A DNA stretch of 64,000 bases from a virus. The DNA lies in the IMG/VR virus record IMGVR_UViG_3300044655_001767, positions 24,803 to 88,802 of that record. The stretch is one strand, 5' to 3'. How positions within the stretch are numbered: position 1 is the stretch's first letter; every line of letters begins with the position of its first letter. Both the position numbers and the translations under genes were made by a program. Below the pieces are notes generated by a model, which searched no databases, was not told where the DNA came from, and saw only the letters and a program-made list of their open reading frames with translations. This document shows positions 52,846 through 61,718 of this stretch, piece by piece.

Positions 52846-53315
52846 TGGCGACATTAATAGGTACAACTGCAACAACATACAATGCAACATCTACGTCAAA
52901 TGCAAGTAGTACAATTTGTTCTAATCCAATGGCTTTACAACAATGGGGTGGAAATGTTTCTGTAATATCACCATATTATACCGCCACACCATATACAGAT
53001 GTTCTTTGTAATAATAGTAATTGGCAATGGGTAACAGGTTATATTAGTTTTTTATCATATCAAAGTTATAACGGTACTCAAAATGTTTGGTTTGCATTAT
53101 CACAATATGGTTTACAAATTACATCAGGACCAACTAACGACCAACTAATAACATTCTCATATTACCAAGACCCAAGTGATGGTAGTAAAAGTTGGTTAAG
53201 ATTTACAAATCAATATAACGTATCGTGGGGAAATGCCACATGTTTAGTTAATATAACATTATTTGCTCCAAATGCTAACGCAATAACGTCACCAATTTTA
53301 ACAAGATACGTATAA
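52845..53315 (+). CDS. Small tail-associated protein, paralogue A
   Basis: 156 residues. Start ATAATGG overlaps the fibre gene's stop. The N-terminus (MATLIGTTATTYNATS) and the pattern of a Trp-rich beta core (WFALSQYGLQI; SWLRFTNQYN; final SPILTRYV) are shared with the next two genes, so these are tandem paralogues, most likely small virion decoration or fibre-tip proteins. No catalytic motif. Confidence 0.6.
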   Translation: MATLIGTTATTYNATSTSNASSTICSNPMALQQWGGNVSVISPYYTATPYTDVLCNNSNWQWVTGYISFLSYQSYNGTQNVWFALSQYGLQITSGPTNDQLITFSYYQDPSDGSKSWLRFTNQYNVSWGNATCLVNITLFAPNANAITSPILTRYV

Positions 53316-53782
53316 TGGCAACTTTACAAAATACAACAGTAAATGGTATTTTAACCACATCTACGAGTTTCACATCACCACGTATATTAAATAATACAAG
53401 TTATAATCATATGATGAGGGAGTATAGTGGAACAGTCTTTATCCCAACAACGGTTAATAGTGCAACAAATTATGTTGACCTATTTGGTAATACGGGAGTT
53501 CATAATCGTATGTATGGGTTTTGTAGTTGGGTTTGCTATCAATCTCAAATACATTGTGGTAGTTTTTATTGGCAATTATCTGAATATGGTTTTAATATAC
53601 AAACATTAACAAGTACAGGTACGTGGTCTGCCGCTAGACATAATCCATCATATGGGACAAATTATTGTAGATTCTACAATACGATAGGTTCTGAATGGGG
53701 TAATGGTACATATCTCTTTGTATTAAATGTACAAGGACCCGGTGATTTCACATCATCATATTTAACACAACGAGTAAGATAA
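53315..53782 (+). CDS. Small tail-associated protein, paralogue B
   Basis: 155 residues, TAATG-coupled on both sides. Shared features with its neighbours: N-terminal MATLQNTTVNG, TSPRIL, the core FYWQLSEYGFNI, CRFYNTIGSEWGNGTY and the ending SSYLTQRVR. Divergent enough that the duplication is old. Probably assembles with paralogues A and C. Confidence 0.6.
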   Translation: MATLQNTTVNGILTTSTSFTSPRILNNTSYNHMMREYSGTVFIPTTVNSATNYVDLFGNTGVHNRMYGFCSWVCYQSQIHCGSFYWQLSEYGFNIQTLTSTGTWSAARHNPSYGTNYCRFYNTIGSEWGNGTYLFVLNVQGPGDFTSSYLTQRVR

Positions 53783-54222
53783 TGGCAAATTTAATAGCAA
53801 CAACATCTTCTGAATTAACTGCAACTTCAATAACATCACCAAAAATGTTAATGAGTAATACATATGGGGCAATGAATGAATGGACAGGAACGGCGGCGAT
53901 TAATAATGGTTCTTCCGTTGATTTAATATGTAATGTTAGTGGATACGCAAGAACAATTGGACTTTGTAATTTTTTTAATTTTACAACGGGAACATGGAGA
54001 TATGGAATATTTGAGTTTGATGTATCAAGATATGGATTACAACACACACCAATTTTATCGTGGGGAGATTATTCAGTTTCTCATTATCAAGAAGGTAATG
54101 TTGATAGAAATTGGTTAAGATTTACCAATACATCAGGACAAAATGGATTAACTGTTTATTTTAATATAAGAATATTAAATTCATCGGGATATGAATCGTC
54201 AATATTAACAAGAGTAAAATAA
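53782..54222 (+). CDS. Small tail-associated protein, paralogue C
   Basis: 146 residues, TAATG-coupled to paralogue B. Shared features: N-terminal MANLIATTSSE, SITSPKML, core IFEFDVSRYGLQH, WLRFTNTSGQ and the ending SSILTRVK. Completes a tandem triplet encoded directly behind the S74 fibre gene. Confidence 0.6.
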   Translation: MANLIATTSSELTATSITSPKMLMSNTYGAMNEWTGTAAINNGSSVDLICNVSGYARTIGLCNFFNFTTGTWRYGIFEFDVSRYGLQHTPILSWGDYSVSHYQEGNVDRNWLRFTNTSGQNGLTVYFNIRILNSSGYESSILTRVK

Positions 54223-54231
54223 TTATATAAT

Positions 54232-54498
54232 ATGATACACGAATTAGATAAAGGAGAACCATTATTAAGTCCAGTTGATGGAACACCACTTACAGAAGAC
54301 CAAAGATATGGTTTCTATGTTGGTTTAGCAGAACATTACTCAACACAATATCAAAGAGATAGACAACAAATATACCCATCATTAGGTAATCAATTAGATA
54401 TGTTGTGGCATGAATTAAATGTGAGTGGAAGTTTAACAAGTAATGGTGAATGGTTTAATAAAATAAAAGAGGTTAAAGAAAACAATCCAAAACCTTAA
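54232..54498 (+). CDS. Small tail-fibre-region protein (YPSxGNQLDML motif)
   Basis: 88 residues. YPSLGNQLDMLWHEL, followed by GEWFNKIKEVKENNP, matches a pattern common in small phage proteins encoded near tail fibres (YPxxxDQLDxLxx). An assembly or accessory role is inferred from that context. Two bases separate it from the next gene. Confidence 0.6.
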   Translation: MIHELDKGEPLLSPVDGTPLTEDQRYGFYVGLAEHYSTQYQRDRQQIYPSLGNQLDMLWHELNVSGSLTSNGEWFNKIKEVKENNPKP

Positions 54499-54500
54499 TA

Positions 54501-55364
54501 ATGTCAAATCTTACAAATCTTACCATAAACGACACTGGTTATATACAATTACCATCGGGAACAACAGCACAAAGACCTGTGTCACCATTGACTGGATATG
54601 TTAGATTTAATACAACTATGGGTTTAGTTGAATATTACAACGGTAGTTATTGGATAGATCAAACAACCGGTAGAATTGCGGAAGGTGGTATTGTAACATC
54701 AAACTTATTACTTCATTTAGATAGTGGTAAACCAACGAGTTATCGCGGTGGTAATGTGTGGTATGATGTTAGTTCACAATGTGCACATGGGATATTTGTA
54801 AACAGTCCAACATATACACCAGCTGATGGTTCGGGAGGTACCGTTTCATTTGACGGAACTAATGATTATATTAGAATTTCTACATTAAATACATTACCAA
54901 CAACACAAATAACTATGGAAGGTTGGATTAAACCAACAAGAACAGTAAGTACGGGAACTGTGAGAGGTGGTGTGGTTTCTGCAACAAATACGACATATTT
55001 AGGTATATTTAATTCCGCAGATGGTGGTAGTACACACTCTTTACATTGGGCAAATACTACCGATAGTAGTAGACCATATAGTGCAGTTGGTAATATCCCC
55101 AATAATGTTTGGTCACACATTGTAGGTACATGGGATGGTTCAACGAGTAAAGCATATGTGAATGGTACCGAAGTATGGTCTGCGGCACAGACAGGGACAA
55201 TTGCCGCCGCCACATATGTAGTTGGAACATATGGAAGTGGATTGACAGATGGGTTGCATAATTTTCAAGGACAAATTGCAATTGCAAGAATATATAGTAT
55301 AGGATTAAGTGGAGCTCAAGTTTTACAAAATTATAACGCGCAAAGAAATAGATTTAATATTTAA
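54501..55364 (+). CDS. LamG-domain tail adhesin
   Basis: 287 residues. The N-terminal ~50 residues (LTINDTGYIQLPSGTTAQRP, GYVRFNTT, EYYNGSYW) form a module shared with the next two proteins, probably the virion attachment point. A LamG/concanavalin-like domain fills residues ~65-285 (FDGTNDYIRI, WSHIVGTWDG, YVNGTEVWS, IARIYSIGLSGAQVLQNYN). Likely binds host surface glycan. Confidence 0.72.
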   Translation: MSNLTNLTINDTGYIQLPSGTTAQRPVSPLTGYVRFNTTMGLVEYYNGSYWIDQTTGRIAEGGIVTSNLLLHLDSGKPTSYRGGNVWYDVSSQCAHGIFVNSPTYTPADGSGGTVSFDGTNDYIRISTLNTLPTTQITMEGWIKPTRTVSTGTVRGGVVSATNTTYLGIFNSADGGSTHSLHWANTTDSSRPYSAVGNIPNNVWSHIVGTWDGSTSKAYVNGTEVWSAAQTGTIAAATYVVGTYGSGLTDGLHNFQGQIAIARIYSIGLSGAQVLQNYNAQRNRFNI

Positions 55365-55369
55365 ATATA

Positions 55370-56077
55370 ATGGCAAGTTTAAAAAATTTAACAATTAACG
55401 ACACTGGATTTATTGGATTACCAACAGGTAGTACAGCTGAAAGACCATCTCCGTCTAATGGATATGTTAGATATAATACTACTTTAGGTAGACCTGAAGT
55501 TTATATTAATAATTGGTTAAATCCTTATGCTAGAACGGAAAGTTATTTACATTATTACGAAGGTAGAGATGCGAATTTATATACAGGAAATTGGAATAAT
55601 AGTACAACATTCTCAATGTTAAACTTTGGCGAATTAGGACATGTCACCGCACATGGTTGGTCGACAGGTCCTGCAACATATACATTAACATTGAGTTCAA
55701 TTCCAACACATACACAAGTTCGTTATATGGTATTTTGGCATTTAGTGGACTCATTGGATACCGAAACAAGTAATTTATATTTAATGAATTCATCAGGAAC
55801 AGAAACTGAATTTTGGAGATTTACAAAAATTTATAATGCCGCACCATCAACATCAGTTTTACAATCAGGGGCGTCCGCAACTTGGAGTAATCCAAAAACA
55901 TACACTTATAGACCTTGGGGAAATGGTACTTATGGAAATGATGGATATGTGATATTTGATAGTGGATATTATGACCACACATCAACATCATTTACAGCAA
56001 GACATGTATGTGGAGCAGATCAGGCACAAGCAGATGAAGCACATTATCTTTCACATGTTCAATTATGGATAAAATAA
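55370..56077 (+). CDS. Tail adhesin with shared N-terminal module and unknown tip
   Basis: 235 residues. N-terminal module (NLTINDTGFIGLPTGSTAER; YVRYNTTLGRPEVYINNW) as in the flanking genes, then a ~180-residue beta domain rich in Trp, Tyr and His (GHVTAHGWSTGPATYTLTLS; AHYLSHVQLWIK). The domain differs from LamG; no family recognised. Its position between two LamG proteins suggests an alternative or co-displayed receptor-binding tip. Confidence 0.6.
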   Translation: MASLKNLTINDTGFIGLPTGSTAERPSPSNGYVRYNTTLGRPEVYINNWLNPYARTESYLHYYEGRDANLYTGNWNNSTTFSMLNFGELGHVTAHGWSTGPATYTLTLSSIPTHTQVRYMVFWHLVDSLDTETSNLYLMNSSGTETEFWRFTKIYNAAPSTSVLQSGASATWSNPKTYTYRPWGNGTYGNDGYVIFDSGYYDHTSTSFTARHVCGADQAQADEAHYLSHVQLWIK

Positions 56078-56083
56078 AAAATT

Positions 56084-57745
56084 ATGGCAACACTTAAAAA
56101 TACAACAATAACAAGTTCTACCGGATATTTAGGACTACCATCGGGAACTGGAACACAAAGACCATCACCAACAACTGGTATGATACGATATAATTCAAGT
56201 CGTACCGAAGTTGAAGTGTATGATGGTACTAAGTGGATGAGCGCACAAAAAAGAAAAGAAAATTATAGCACATCTGGTTTAGTTTGTTATATAGATGCTG
56301 GTGATCCACAATGTTATAGTGGTAATGGTAGTACATTAACAGATTTATCAGGAAATTCAAATAATTTAACTCTACCTGGTTCAGGTGTTTCATTTAATAC
56401 GACCGGAGGAGGTTCTTTATATTTTGATGGAACCGCAAGAGCAAACGTTGCACATCATAGTTCATTGGATTTTACGAGTACCCAACAATATACTGCGTTA
56501 ATTTGGGTAAATCCATCATTAGGTGGTGGAACTTGGCACGGATTAATTAGTAAAGGAGATTCACAACAATACGCCGCAACATTGAGAAGTGCATTCGGAT
56601 ATATTCATTATGAAACAAATTACTCATTGGCAGCGATAGATACACCCAATAATTCAATAATAGGAAGTAAGTGGCAACAAGTTGTCATTAGAAGTGACGG
56701 GTCATCAAAAGCAACATTTATTGATACAATACGATGTGCATATGTAACAGGTGCCGTTAGTTCAACTACAAATACTGAAACATTGAGATTTGGTGAAGGT
56801 AATACGGGAGAATTACTTATTGGTTATTTAGGAGCAGTTATGATTTATAACCGAGCATTAAGTGATGAAGAAATTGGAAATATATTTAATGAACAAAGAG
56901 GTAGATACGGAGTAGATACACCATTAGGTTCAGCATTTAATCCGGCCGATTCGGCACAAACAATAAAAACCTTAAATTCAAATGCACCAAATGGGGTATA
57001 TTATATAAATTTACCTAACATTGGCCCAAGAAAAACATTTTGTATTATGGATAGTGCATATGATGGAGGAGGTTGGATGATGGTAATGAAAGCCACAAGA
57101 GGAACTACTTTTAATTATGGGGCAAGTTATTGGACAACACAAAATGTATTAAATCAAAATAACTTAAATCAAGATGATGGTGATGCTAAATATGACGCAT
57201 TCAATTATTTTGAAGGTACAGATTTAATGGCTAGATGGCCCGATATTCCAACTACTGGTGGTAGTATTGCGGGAACAGGAAATTGGATATGGATGGAAAA
57301 AGGGTTTAATGGTGGTAGAGCTAGTACGCGAACAAATTTAGTAGATTTTTTTACTAATGCAGGAACATACGAAAGTGGTGATGGTGGTACTTATGGTGGA
57401 TATTTTTTAAGAGATGCAAAAACTTTTACTGGTTGGGCAAGTGGAGTATTTTCAAGTCAGGTGGATATTAGATTTTATGGATTTAATTTTAGAAATAACC
57501 CATTATATTTTGGTACAACGGATGCAAAAGTTAGATGGGGGTTTGGTTGGAATGAAAATGGTGAAGGATTATACACATCTCCAGCTACTTTGGCAGTAGG
57601 ACCATATAGAGGTTCGGATGATGTAAGTGGTGGTATTGGTATGGATAGTAGATATGGAAACTATTCTGGTGGAGATATGATTGGGTGTTGTCAAGATACT
57701 ACCGGTATCAATAGAAGTGCAAGAGTGGAAGTCTATATTAGATAA
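56084..57745 (+). CDS. Tail adhesin with LamG and fibrinogen-like domains
   Basis: 553 residues. Shared N-terminal module (GYLGLPSGTGTQRPSPTTGM), LamG domain (residues ~65-280; FDGTARANVAHHSSLDF; AVMIYNRALSDEEIGNIF), then a fibrinogen-related domain (~290-553): GVYYINLPNIGPRKTFCIMD, the GGGWMMVM signature and CCQDTTG near the end. Fibrinogen-like domains bind sugars or acetyl groups in animals and occur in some phage tail proteins. Probably a two-domain receptor-binding protein; last gene of the adhesin region. Confidence 0.75.
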   Translation: MATLKNTTITSSTGYLGLPSGTGTQRPSPTTGMIRYNSSRTEVEVYDGTKWMSAQKRKENYSTSGLVCYIDAGDPQCYSGNGSTLTDLSGNSNNLTLPGSGVSFNTTGGGSLYFDGTARANVAHHSSLDFTSTQQYTALIWVNPSLGGGTWHGLISKGDSQQYAATLRSAFGYIHYETNYSLAAIDTPNNSIIGSKWQQVVIRSDGSSKATFIDTIRCAYVTGAVSSTTNTETLRFGEGNTGELLIGYLGAVMIYNRALSDEEIGNIFNEQRGRYGVDTPLGSAFNPADSAQTIKTLNSNAPNGVYYINLPNIGPRKTFCIMDSAYDGGGWMMVMKATRGTTFNYGASYWTTQNVLNQNNLNQDDGDAKYDAFNYFEGTDLMARWPDIPTTGGSIAGTGNWIWMEKGFNGGRASTRTNLVDFFTNAGTYESGDGGTYGGYFLRDAKTFTGWASGVFSSQVDIRFYGFNFRNNPLYFGTTDAKVRWGFGWNENGEGLYTSPATLAVGPYRGSDDVSGGIGMDSRYGNYSGGDMIGCCQDTTGINRSARVEVYIR

Positions 57746-57773
57746 TAATATTTTAATTATTGAAATATTTTTC

Positions 57774-57783
57774 TTATATTATA
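57774..57783 (+). promoter_or_regulatory. TTATATTATA promoter candidate
   Basis: TTATATTATA ends three bases before ATG 57787, after T-rich sequence. Same box as at 28371; near-leaderless geometry. It appears to start the glycan cassette in the non-late class. Confidence 0.4.
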
Positions 57784-57786
57784 GGT

Positions 57787-58467
57787 ATGAATAATATCGG
57801 TATAGGAGTAATGTGTTTCGGTGACGTTTCCTATTTTAATAGTACAAAAGAAAAAGTTACCAATTTAAAAGATATTGGAATTGATTGTTATGTCTTAACC
57901 GATGACACAGAACAATTTACAACTAAAACTATATACTATGGTAGACACCTTAAGTCATATCATGATAAGATAATATTAGTTAAAGAAATATTAAAATATC
58001 ATAACATAGCAATATTAATTGATGCCGACACCATCATCAATGACTATTCAATTATTAACGATTTAAAAAACCACAAATTCAAAGACGGAATCACATACAT
58101 TGATAATCTATTATCAAATAAAGTTAATAAAGAGTTTATCGGTGAAATCAATTTAACTGCACCAGATTGGGATGAATATAAGAAGTACGTTGATAAATTA
58201 TTACCAACATTTACAGAGTTAGAAACAATTAACGAATATTTCATTGTCTTTAATAATCAAGGACTTAAAGATGATTTCTTTTTACAATATGAAAAGTTGC
58301 AAGTGGTGAGAGAAAGTTGTGATATCAGAAGAATTAAAGAAATATACGCAGGTGGAGAAGGATTCTCAATACATATTGCATCAAAACTATCAAATGTGTA
58401 TATACAAAAAGATAATGAATTGTTTAATATGTTAAAAGATAATGTTATAAATGTAATAAAACAATAA
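57787..58467 (+). CDS. GT-A-like glycosyltransferase
   Basis: 226 residues from ATG 57787 (a TTG nine codons upstream lies in the promoter-like sequence and is rejected). N-terminal Rossmann-like start (IGIGVMCFGD), then a DxD motif in AILIDADTIIND (around residues 75-86) and a GGEGFSIHIA segment near the end. This fits a nucleotide-sugar-dependent GT-A enzyme, divergent from known families. First gene of a five-gene glycan cassette with overlaps or short gaps. Confidence 0.55.
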   Translation: MNNIGIGVMCFGDVSYFNSTKEKVTNLKDIGIDCYVLTDDTEQFTTKTIYYGRHLKSYHDKIILVKEILKYHNIAILIDADTIINDYSIINDLKNHKFKDGITYIDNLLSNKVNKEFIGEINLTAPDWDEYKKYVDKLLPTFTELETINEYFIVFNNQGLKDDFFLQYEKLQVVRESCDIRRIKEIYAGGEGFSIHIASKLSNVYIQKDNELFNMLKDNVINVIKQ

Positions 58468-58470
58468 GTT

Positions 58471-59196
58471 ATGATTACCAATCAAGATTTTATTAAAGAA
58501 AAAATTACAACCAATTATGGTGAACCTGTACCTTATAGATGGACACATGGTGCCACCGAAGAACATTTAGGTGATGGTATTATAGTTTATTCGTTAATAC
58601 AACATATGAGAGCCAAGAACTGCGCATGTATCGGTTCTGGTGGTGGATATATACCTCGTATTATAACACAAGCAAGATTAGATTTACATAAACAAGGAAT
58701 ATTTGAAGGTAACGACACTTTAAATTGGGGTGATATTGGTGTAACCTATCTGGTTGACGCTTGTAATGGGGTAGGAGGACCTAACGACCTTGAGGATGAG
58801 TATTCATACTACCGACATACGTTTCAACCCAGATTGATTAAATCAACATCAGAAGATGCATATTATAATTTCTTTGTTTTACAAGATATTAAATTAGATT
58901 TTATCTTTATAGATGGTGACCATTCATATGAAGGAGTTAAGAAAGATTTTGAATTATATTCAACACTATTAACCGATAAAGGTATTATTGTTATTCACGA
59001 TACAGATTCAGATTACGAGGAATCATTAATAGTTTCAGAGGACGCAAAAAAAGACCACCATAGATTTGACGGTCCATCAAAATTTATTAAAGAATTAGAA
59101 AAAAATCCACTTTATAATTTGATTAATTTATTTAATTTTCGTATATTACCTAACAAACCAGCATCAAGCGGTATAACGGTAATTAATAAAAAATAA
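58471..59196 (+). CDS. SAM-dependent methyltransferase (Methyltransf_24-like)
   Basis: 241 residues. SAM site ACIGSGGGYIPRI (residues ~52-64), and the typical IFIDGDHSYEGVKKDF ... GIIVIHDT segment (residues ~148-190) of the small-molecule/sugar methyltransferase_24 group. Lying between glycosyltransferases, it probably methylates a sugar or glycan, not DNA. TAATG-coupled to the next gene. Confidence 0.75.
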   Translation: MITNQDFIKEKITTNYGEPVPYRWTHGATEEHLGDGIIVYSLIQHMRAKNCACIGSGGGYIPRIITQARLDLHKQGIFEGNDTLNWGDIGVTYLVDACNGVGGPNDLEDEYSYYRHTFQPRLIKSTSEDAYYNFFVLQDIKLDFIFIDGDHSYEGVKKDFELYSTLLTDKGIIVIHDTDSDYEESLIVSEDAKKDHHRFDGPSKFIKELEKNPLYNLINLFNFRILPNKPASSGITVINKK

Positions 59197-60053
59197 TGGT
59201 TAGGTTATTAACAGTTATAGGTCACGGAGTTAATTTACTTCCACATTTCATCAAACATTATAAAAGATATGTTGATGAGATTAACATTGCAATTTATAAA
59301 ACAGATTTATACCCAACATTAGAAGAAGATATAAATGAAATTATTAAAGACCATGACAATGTGAAGATTGTTAAGGTCATTGAAGATAGAGTTTTTGATT
59401 GGGAGAAAGTAACCGCATTATATAACTTCATTAAGGATCAAATACCATTTGATTGGTGGGTGATTGCCGACATTGATGAATTTCATTTATATCCTGATGA
59501 TGATATTGTTTCATTAATTAACGATTGTGAAGAATTTGGATGGGATATTGTTCGAGGTGGTTTTATTGATAGAATTGGAGAAGATGGTGAGTTTGTTGAA
59601 TTAAAAGATGATGTATCAATATGGGAACAATTTCCAAATGCCGGTTTTTTTAGATATCATATGAGTAAAGCGTGTCCAAATAAAATATGTTTAATTAGAG
59701 GTGGAATACAAATTACTTCAGGTCAACACTATGCAAATATTGATGGACACACCACATGGAAATGGCAAGGTTGGGGTCATCCATCAATTGCACCAATACC
59801 ATCCTATTCAGTTCAAGTACATCATTTTAAATGGGATAAAACTTCCATAGATAGAGTGAAAGCGGTTGCAGAATTAAAAGAAGATTATTCTTATTCAGAT
59901 GAGTATTTTAAAATGTTCACTGAATTGTTAAAAACAAAATATAAAATAAATCTAAATAAAAGAGAATATATGTTTGAATTGGGATTAATATATCCCGAAT
60001 ATAACAGATATAAAAGTTGGAATAAATTAATAAATAAAATAACATCAATATGA
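59196..60053 (+). CDS. Glycosyltransferase, family 2/92-like
   Basis: 285 residues. The N-terminus (LLTVIGHGVNLLPHFIKHYK), a DxD-E motif in WWVIADIDEFHLYPDDD (residues ~88-104) and HHFKWDK (around 209-215) follow the layout of Glyco_tranf_2_4-type enzymes. Cytoplasmic, no membrane segment. The stop overlaps the next ATG as ATGA. The sugar donor and acceptor cannot be read from the sequence. Confidence 0.7.
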   Translation: MVRLLTVIGHGVNLLPHFIKHYKRYVDEINIAIYKTDLYPTLEEDINEIIKDHDNVKIVKVIEDRVFDWEKVTALYNFIKDQIPFDWWVIADIDEFHLYPDDDIVSLINDCEEFGWDIVRGGFIDRIGEDGEFVELKDDVSIWEQFPNAGFFRYHMSKACPNKICLIRGGIQITSGQHYANIDGHTTWKWQGWGHPSIAPIPSYSVQVHHFKWDKTSIDRVKAVAELKEDYSYSDEYFKMFTELLKTKYKINLNKREYMFELGLIYPEYNRYKSWNKLINKITSI

Positions 60054-60280
60054 GTGTAAAACCATCAAATGACGAGTTAATGGCTCTCGAAACAAGAAAA
60101 GTAAAAGCCTTAGAAAAAATTGCAAATTCATTAGATTCTTTAACCGTTTGGTTTGAAGAAATCGATAAAGATGAGTGGGGTAACAGAGCCCAATATTATC
60201 TAGCGGAATTTCATAACAAATTTGTAAAAGAAGGTTTCGTTGAGGACAGTAAAGTAACAACTAAGAGTGGAAAAAAGTAA
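60050..60280 (+). CDS. Small hypothetical protein in the glycan cassette
   Basis: 76 residues, helical (ELMALETRKVKALEKIANSL), ending in a basic tail (SKVTTKSGKK). Overlaps both neighbours (ATGA; 14 bases). No motif; may assist one of the flanking transferases. Confidence 0.55.
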   Translation: MSVKPSNDELMALETRKVKALEKIANSLDSLTVWFEEIDKDEWGNRAQYYLAEFHNKFVKEGFVEDSKVTTKSGKK

Positions 60281-61718
60281 AAAATTAGGAGTCGTTGTTC
60301 CATATAGAAATAGAAGAAGTCATTTAAAAGAATTTAGTAGACGATTTGTTAGATATATGGAAAAATTTGATATCAATTATGAATTAATTGTTATTAACCA
60401 AGACGATGCTAAATTATTTAATAGGGGAACATTATTAAATATCGGATTTAAGTATGCTGAAGAATTAAATTGTGATTATGTCGTATTTCATGATATTGAC
60501 ATGATGCCAATACATGTTGATTATTCATATTCAGAGGTCCCGTTACATTTATCAACACATTTTTTAAATAATGAAGAGTATGATAAAAAATTAACCTTCG
60601 AAGAATATTTTGGAGGAGTTGTAATGTTCCCAATGGAACATTTTCGTCAAATAGATGGGTATTCCAATAAGTATTGGGGTTGGGGTTATGAGGACACTGA
60701 CTTACTTTATAGATGTGAAAAAAAAGGTATACCATTAAATGATTTAGATATTCAGAATGTGGGGACATCACCATCAAAAGTATTAAAACTTAATGGTATA
60801 AATGCATATGTTAAGGCAAGAAATGAATTTAAACTTAATCAAAATATGACATTTTTCGTTTCGTTTTATCCTACTGATTTAATATTAGACCATACAAAAG
60901 ACTCTGACGATTTTACTATATTTTCAATTCCAGGATACGATTTTTCAATTACGTATAATTCATTTCGTAGATATAATTTCTGCACTTTTGATAAAGACAA
61001 TAATGCGGTTTATGTTAATTCAAATATAATAACAAATTATAAAACGAATATATGTGTTGTGTTAGACAACATTAACGACGTTATTAAAGTATATCAAGAC
61101 GGAAAACTGATTGGGAAAGAAGTATTTTATAAAAAAATACGTTCATACGATAATGAAAAATATTTTTATTTAGGTGTAGGTAACCCAAAAAGAAATGACA
61201 CACCTAATTCTCAATATCCTAATTATTTTAATGGTTATATTTCAACATTCGCAGTATACAATTGTAATTTAAATGACAATGAAATTTTAGAAATATCTAA
61301 AAATGAAAATAATAATTTAAAGGAAAATTTTGGTGATTATATATCATCACAAGACCTACAACTATATTATGACCCTAATTTTACTGAAGGTTATAAATTA
61401 AAAGATTTATCGGATAATTTAAATAACGGTAAAATTTTTAATTGTGAAATTGTTGATTTAGAATTTGAAAAATATAAAAGAATAAAAATACCACATAGAA
61501 GAGAATCGACATTTGCATTATTACCACACAAAGAAAATGGGTTTTATAAAAACAAATGGAAATTCAAAGCAACCAGATGGAATCAATTAAGATTTTATAA
61601 TGAAGTTAGATTAAATGACGAGTTATTGGAAAATGACGGATTATCAACATTGGAATTTGCTGAACATTCAAAAATTCAGATAAGTGAAAACATAACACAC
61701 GTTAACGTAGCAATATGA
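60267..61718 (+). CDS. Beta-1,4-galactosyltransferase-like (GT7) enzyme fused to LamG-like module, copy 1
   Basis: 483 residues from GTG 60267. The N-terminal ~155 residues carry the GT7 motifs in order: PYRNR (12-16), FNRG (51-54), FHDIDMMP (74-81), YFGGV (114-118) and NKYWGWGYEDTD (134-145), the same series that defines animal beta-4-galactosyltransferases. The rest is a LamG-like beta domain (NGYISTFAVYNCNLNDNEIL; LQLYYDPN) with a C-terminal extension. Such enzymes transfer galactose or GalNAc to terminal sugars in a Mn2+-dependent way. The fusion suggests a transferase guided by its own glycan-binding domain. Confidence 0.8.
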   Translation: MEKSKKLGVVVPYRNRRSHLKEFSRRFVRYMEKFDINYELIVINQDDAKLFNRGTLLNIGFKYAEELNCDYVVFHDIDMMPIHVDYSYSEVPLHLSTHFLNNEEYDKKLTFEEYFGGVVMFPMEHFRQIDGYSNKYWGWGYEDTDLLYRCEKKGIPLNDLDIQNVGTSPSKVLKLNGINAYVKARNEFKLNQNMTFFVSFYPTDLILDHTKDSDDFTIFSIPGYDFSITYNSFRRYNFCTFDKDNNAVYVNSNIITNYKTNICVVLDNINDVIKVYQDGKLIGKEVFYKKIRSYDNEKYFYLGVGNPKRNDTPNSQYPNYFNGYISTFAVYNCNLNDNEILEISKNENNNLKENFGDYISSQDLQLYYDPNFTEGYKLKDLSDNLNNGKIFNCEIVDLEFEKYKRIKIPHRRESTFALLPHKENGFYKNKWKFKATRWNQLRFYNEVRLNDELLENDGLSTLEFAEHSKIQISENITHVNVAI

